From Halichondria panicea (lineage: Eukaryota > Porifera > Demospongiae > Suberitida > Halichondriidae): DNA of 64,000 bases. Every line of letters starts with the position of its first letter. Position 1 is the first letter of the stretch. The stretch is from contig NC_087377.1 in the NCBI RefSeq assembly GCF_963675165.1, positions 8,263,122-8,327,121 on the forward strand. Direction: 5' to 3'. The notes under the pieces were generated by a model. That model was not told where the DNA came from, searched no databases, and worked only from the letters and a program-made list of their open reading frames with translations. The position numbers were made by a program, and so were the translations under genes. Positions 58,921 through 64,000 of the stretch are shown here, in pieces.

Positions 58921-60214
58921 TCGCAGATCAGCTGGTGTGATACGGAAACCAAGAATCCAATTGCAACTACATCCAGTCTGTTCAATCGCCACACAGCCTG
59001 AAGAAAAAGCTGCTGTAGATGCCGAAGATGACGAAGAGAACGTGCAAGCACTATACACAAATTAGCCACAACTAGAAGCCCGGCAGCACAAGCTGTGCAA
59101 ACACTGCTTTCTGCTACAAGGAAATACAGATTAACATTCTTCACATTGCAGAAAGAATTATCAATTCGATTAATTCTTGAAAAATTTACGATTTTCAAGG
59201 AGGCAAAATGGGTATGTTCACAATAAACAGTAATAAACTAGACACCAATCGTTCCACTATAATTATAATTAATTTTAATGACATTGATGTATTTATATAT
59301 GCAGCTAAGATACGAGTTCAAAGAAGTCACAGCAACAAATGACATTGCTGACGTCATGGTCAGTAACTGGTCACACACTTGTCACATGTTGTTCCCTGAA
59401 AGAAAAAGCTTGACGATATGCATGCAGTACAAGTACTGACAAAGAATCTGTACCACAAAAAACCATGTTCCCAACCAGTGGAATTTGTGCAGGTGCGTAA
59501 CTGCATGTAATCAATATTGTGCATGTATAATAGCATTATGCACATGCATACACAATATTGAGAGTTAATCATGCATGCATTATGCATGCATGGTAAACTT
59601 TTGTAATAAGCATGCACACAGTTATAATTATTATATTGCACACAGTTATATATGCAGCGACATTATAATAGATGCATGCATAATTATATGTCTTTCATGC
59701 AGCTGTTATAAATTATACATAGCTATAATTATAATAATTATTATACATTATATGCAGGCATGTGGAGAGATAGCGTGTCATTTTCAGTGTCGCGTTGTGG
59801 AACCAAGAATCGTGGTGTTTTATGAAGACGACAGCATTGTACAAGCGTTTCTCTGTGCTGAGGGAGTCAGCATCTTTGAAGTTGACACCACTACCCTATC
59901 TGATTGCCTGATCGTGCTGATGCCTATACTATGTATTCGACATACAGTACCCTAGTGTGTGGAAGCCGTCTCTCCTCTTTTTTCAAGAAATCTTAATGGA
60001 TAAAAAAGAGAAGAAACAAACAAGGCCCATTCGGTACACCACTTACTTAAAAAAACTTGGTGTTTGACTTATTAATACATGCATGCATGCTATATTATTT
60101 TTATTATGTTTTATTGTGATGTGACATGTAACTTAATTAATTATGTGATTTGGTTATTATGGGTTGAGTAATGCATGACCGCAAAAGGCATTAATTGGAA
60201 TGGAAAAGGTAATG

Positions 60215-60345
60215 ATAATAATAACACGTGTCAAAATGACCCGCTAGATCGACACACCTTCAATTTGACACACGTGTAGCATGTCATTTGGAGGGACAGT
60301 CAAATGACACGCGTGTCAGTGTTGAAACAACCCACTTGTTTTTAC
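60215..60345. repeat. Inverted repeats around ACACGTGT
   Basis: AACACGTGTCAAAATGAC, TTTGACACACGTGT, GTCATTTGGAGG and CAAATGACACGCGTGTCA form overlapping dyads within 110 bp. It is possibly a small palindromic element. Non-coding. Confidence 0.55.
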
Positions 60346-60825
60346 AGTGAAGTAAGCAAAACTAGGCATAGCAACAGCCGTACAGTCTGGGTTTGCCTCG
60401 AATCCAGGATACAGAAAAATAAGCGCGAACCTTCGAACCGGCACTGCATTTACTTTTAGAGATGGGCCACACGGGAAGCTAAGTATTACAGGCAGTACTT
60501 CAACTTTTGTGGTAACGCTATAACGCTATAATAGTATTATACCTGTTATGCTGGGAAGTTGTGATTGGTCATTTACTAATAGAAACCACGGACAGTGACC
60601 CTTGGTAGTGTGAGAAAGTATGTGGGCAGTGGTGCAAAATGACAATGCGTATATAGAGACATTGATGTATGTCTCCATTTTGGACATCATAGATGTTCTT
60701 TCAAAATGAAACGATTCTTTCCGAGGTTATTTACATTAACAATAACTATTACCGTATTACTATTGCAGGTGAAAAACCTAATTAGCAAAATGTGATCTAA
60801 CTATTACGTTCTGGCAAGGATCGTG
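60346..60825. other. Non-coding stretch with a dispersed-repeat tail
   Basis: The first 60 bp repeat part of 58745-58920. After that no gene or element was recognised. Confidence 0.55.
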
Positions 60826-61031
60826 TACCGTATAGCGGGTAATTTTCGTGGGGTAAAAATTCGTTCAACTCGAACAACGGTGGTTTTCGTCAGTAAACAT
60901 TTCGATCTCGTGGCTGCACTGCATTCCTATACGTTCCGGTAAGCCACGCCTACATTAAAATTTCATGGAGGTCAGCCTGCCCACGAAAATAACGAATATT
61001 TTACCCCAGGAAAATTACCTGCTATACGGTA
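60826..61031. mobile_element. Miniature element, GTATAGCGGGTAATTTTCG family, copy B
   Basis: TACCGTATAGCGGGTAATTT then TCGTGGGGTAAAA at the left pairs with TTTTACCCC-GGAAAATTACC then TGCTATACGGTA at the right. Interior blocks (AGTAAACAT, GTAAGCCACGCCTAC) are shared with 21751-21930. Confidence 0.9.
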
Positions 61032-61334
61032 TTTACTAGTATAGGTGTTGCAATTTTATTGTTGCGAATTAGTCAACCCTCGCATTATTATGCTTGATGC
61101 TCGCAAAACACTCTAGTAATTTTGATCTGCTCATAGATCCATAATGGGCACTGTGACACTGAAGGTTGAAATCTGTAACCCTTTGGGTTCAAAACGATCT
61201 ATCCATAAGCTTGGTAAGTGGGGAAAATTAATATGTATTTGCATGTTGTTGTAATGCTCTATCTACATGCACAAGTGCATGCATACACACCTATAGCCTC
61301 CTTCACCGGGATCGAGGCTAGTTAATGCCTTATA

Positions 61335-62080
61335 TGCATGCATGGTTTCATTTGTGTTTTTTGCAGGTTTTTTCTACTTCACACTTGAAAACATGTATCT
61401 CCTGAGTACCGGTCACGTCTAAGTTGTGTAAATCTGGTTGCAATACACCATGCCTGTTATCCTAGAATCTTTCATTGCAGATGTTGTAAAATTGGTAAGG
61501 ATAATATCCTAGAAACTTTCATTCCAAATGAGTAGTACATTCTTGTCCTCCCATGCACAGGAATTAAGAGGGGTACACCTTTCCCATCTCCCACTGCAGC
61601 AGAAATGTTATGGCACAATCAGCATGTATCCACAGATAACCTATGCAAATCTATTAGGTGGTCTTAAATAAGGGAGCATAGCTTTTCGTGGTTGCCGCCA
61701 ATGTATAGATAATACACATATACATGCACGTATATACATAATGATGTAAATAATTATAAGGGTTCGATTTTGCAGTTTTGTGAGGATGACTTTGTTTTGA
61801 GATCTGAAGAGCAGTAGTTTCAACAGTGTGAAGAGCTAGAAACTAGCCAGTATGATCACTACTCCAAGGTATTAATATCATACGATCTGTGTTCACGCAG
61901 CTCAAGTACTACAATTTCTGCAATGGCTCGCTTTTGACTGATATCACTATGACGTACTTGAAGGTGTATTGCAGGTTGAAGTGAAGTTGGTGCTCCAGCA
62001 CTGCAGCATACGTCTGAAAAGATACTTCCGATTGTCATTTCTTCAGCAACTTCGAGCTGAAATATATGGAGTCAACTAAA
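61335..62080 (+). pseudogene. YFTLGN-family relic, copy 3 (longest)
   Basis: The first 290 bp duplicate 50245-50575 and include FFYFTLKT, a version of the YFTLGN motif with mutations. About 200 bp on, 61775-61860 reads FCEDDFVLRSEEQ, a stop, then FQQCEELETSQYDHYSK. 61955-62078 reads LKVYCR / LEGVLQVEVKLVLQHCSIRL then KRYFRLSFLQQLRAEIYGVN. In the family a Cys-rich block, then a MHD-LEG--Q-EVK--L-H motif, then YFSL--LN follow the YFTLGN block in this order. It is broken by stops and shifts. Confidence 0.55.
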
Positions 62081-62955
62081 CGTCCCATCCCTACCAAAAA
62101 GAGCATGCACCCTACACTGTAGTGATCACTCTTTGAATCAGAATGGTTAGTATAGATGTGAAGTACGTACTATGTATGTAGTATGTGTAATGTATCACTA
62201 CAAACAAAGGTATTTTCAACCAAGTCTGTGTCAGAGCTGGGAGAATAGCTGAGAGACTGGAAAAAAATTTCCCAGGAAACGATTGACCTCTTTCAAGGTA
62301 CGTAAAACTATACAATTCTGTACTTGTGCAATTAGTAGCCTTTTACCATAACCCGTGCTATTATGCACTCTTTTAAACTCAACTATTTTTTTATATGCAG
62401 TTGTGACATACACCCATAATTATTTTACATTGTAGAATTAATTGATAATACATAGAGCAAGAAAGGTGTTCTTGGAGCTGCCTGCATGAGGACCATGCTA
62501 GTGCCGAAGGTTGGGCCACATGCATACAAAACTGTTAAGAAAAAGGCACATCTTCCGGAATGAATTAACTGCCCAGCCTCTTCTGTGGATAAATGGGCAT
62601 TACTCCAGCGAAGTTCAACTGACGAAGCTCTTTGTCGAGAGGGGTCTACTGGCAACGTTTCCACCAAAGATGGCACCTCTTGTGCTCCTGAGTACATTCT
62701 AATCTGTCTTTTCACAGAAGGCTGTGTCAATTTCTACACAGCTTTGGAGGTATTCTTTCTTGACAGAAAATCTAAGAGAACAAAACTGAACAGGCTTTGT
62801 AGCTGAGTTAAACATTTAGCTATAGGCTAGCTCTGCATCACCATGTTACCTTTAATTTATAACTTTTAAAGTACATGTATACTATCTTCTCTAATAATCA
62901 TCATGCAGTGTACCATGCAGTACGTACTAACTATGGTTAAGTTGTGAAAAAAAAT
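62081..62955. other. Stretch with unassigned short frames
   Basis: Overlapping plus (62511-62702, 62585-62806) and minus (62425-62730) frames are coding-length but have no motif I recognise. They may belong to the next relic. Confidence 0.4.
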
Positions 62956-62959
62956 TAAA

Positions 62960-63191
62960 CTGGAAACAAGAATCAGCTCAAAGAGACCTCAGGAAAAGCC
63001 AATCCCACGGCCGTTTCCTTTGCCTGAAAATGTTCAGACCACCATCATGGAAAGCCTCAAAAAGAATGTAAGGACAAGAACTAAATTTGTAACCACCATT
63101 GCAGAAGCCATATTCCAACATAAATCCTGGCCACTGCCTGAGGAATATCAGGAGGTCACACTCCAAGCAGTGAAAAAATGGAGAAGACACG
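62960..63191 (+). pseudogene. SAMD3-like N-terminal exon, second locus
   Basis: The frame reads RPFPLPENVQTTIMESLKKN, then RTRTKFVTTIAEAIFQHKSW and PLPEEYQEVTLQAVKKWRRH, ending at a GTATGT donor. The I-L/T--AEAI--H--WP--EEY--V pattern corresponds to the second block of the SAMD3-like relic at 56577-56879. No further exons are visible before the window ends. Confidence 0.5.
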
Positions 63192-64000
63192 TATGTACGT
63201 ATATGCCACTAAAATATCATTTATTTGTACAATCATACTATTATACAATTCTAAGCTATAATTATCACACTCATTGGTTATAACTACATAGCAACAAAAT
63301 ATTCATTTTGTTATACGTGTATAATTTTCTGAGATCCTATTATAGTCACTTATGCATAGATTGGAAACGAAAATTTCACAGCAGGGAAAGAGAAATGTTG
63401 ACATGGAGTAATTCAAGCTAAACTCAGCAGAAATTAAAAACAGAGTAAAGACAACGGACTTAGAGCTTGTCAGTGGTGTAAACTTACTTCTCTAGAGTAC
63501 CTCCCATGCAGTGGTTGCTAGTGGATAGGAGAGCTAAATACAACCTCATAGCGGTCAACCACGAAAATATTCGCGATCACTAAATCATAATGCGGAGTGT
63601 TTCACAGAGAGGCTCCAATCCCCTTCCTTTTCAATCTATAAGTAAATGAACTAGGTTCGGAAACCAGACGGGGAAAAGAGGAGCGGAAAATCGAGAGCAA
63701 GAATGGGGACGAAAATGTTTTTCTTATAGTGCTCCTTCAAGCACACCATGCGCCCCTCTCAAAAGATAGGCCTGCTTTTGAACGGCACATAAAGATGCTA
63801 ACACTAGAGTGTAATAAGACACAATCAGGAGGTGATTGCATATATTGTCACGATTACCTATTTATCTGACCAGGTCACTCATGCTAAAGACATTCGGCTT
63901 TCGCCGAACCGAATTGAAATAATGGAGAGCACGAGCCCAATACCTAACATTGTGGCCAAATATCCACCACACGTACTATTTCAGCAAAATAACTACACAC
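63192..64000. other. Non-coding right end
   Basis: TTTTCAATCTATAAGTAAATG near 63628 matches an end of the 13576-14100 element. No second end and no gene are seen. Confidence 0.5.

Larger units (their letters stand above)
56577..60025 (+). pseudogene. SAMD3-like transposon-associated gene, near-complete but frameshifted
   Basis: Exon-like blocks follow in order with splice signals. 56577-56770 reads VIIIGNEIPNPFPFPTHYRS and FLTRIAGVMY. After a shift come KRNPDVDDYNYRSVATQVVN and RYPFLSSP (to 56879, GTAAGT). 56925-57008 reads GHIVKTLRNRMREKRRQKKN. 57022-57109 is basic then GSYIRHCK, and 57171-57301 holds HPMHVSAILEKFPFLGNKEI. 57351-57464 reads LIAELWRNLRKESS. 59758-60020 is the C-terminal block RIVVFYEDDSIVQAFLCAEG then, shifted, YYVFDIQYPSVWKPSLLFFQ. 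A short LYWKHSF-type segment near 58370 may be a middle exon. The EEY--VA--LV-KYPFL, G-IV--L-NR and ADDLL-KYPFL pattern is what I recall for SAMD3-like proteins. Two one-base shifts are visible. Confidence 0.5.

Overview
The window reads as nuclear DNA of an animal, most likely a demosponge. It is AT-rich, its genes have many short introns (about 50-150 bp, GT-AG), it is full of short inverted-repeat elements, and no bacterial-style operon, rRNA or tRNA is visible. The one long intronless gene (52002-53717, minus) encodes a cysteine-rich ectodomain followed by a multi-pass membrane domain. That architecture matches a family I recall as greatly expanded in sponges such as Amphimedon. The species call is inference, because no search could be run.

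Left part (1-5926): two genes are head to head. The minus-strand gene (1957 to beyond position 1) encodes a ParB/sulfiredoxin-like protein in five exons. The plus-strand gene (2319-5441) encodes a seven-exon, 826-residue DUF7869-type protein with an RNase H-like acidic/histidine core, and it appears intact. A palindromic E-box tandem array lies directly behind it. Near 46.7-49.7 kb a decayed ParB-like fragment (minus) again sits next to a decayed DUF7869 gene (plus), with the same polarity. The repeated pairing suggests that the two genes travel together as one mobile unit, and it is the most interesting observation here.

Middle and right parts (6-64 kb): this is a transposon graveyard with few host-like genes. 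It holds further DUF7869 relics (14.7-16.6 kb and about 37.1-38.0 kb), two Crypton-like tyrosine recombinase relics (6.8-7.4 kb and 30.2-32.3 kb, the second next to a BEN-like segment), a deletion derivative of a TA-flanked DDE element with 45-bp inverted termini (32859-33501), a Tigger/pogo tail (54.7-55.1 kb), a piggyBac-like terminus with a TTAA site (24.9 kb), a Ty3/Gypsy deletion derivative (36.5-36.7 kb), a gag-like relic (39.9-40.6 kb), a LINE endonuclease fragment (44.6 kb), a DUF6589-like relic (41.9-43.2 kb), three relics of a YFTLGN-motif transposon-associated family, and SAMD3-like relics (56.6-60.0 kb and 63.0 kb). Several families of inverted-repeat miniature elements occur repeatedly, and there are four tandem arrays.

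Working genes, in order of confidence: the multi-pass membrane gene, the DUF7869 gene, the ParB-like gene, and a small three-exon gene of unknown function (35562-36015, minus). Nearly everything else with coding character carries frameshifts or stops. Exon boundaries were worked out by hand from splice signals and frame continuity and need transcript support.
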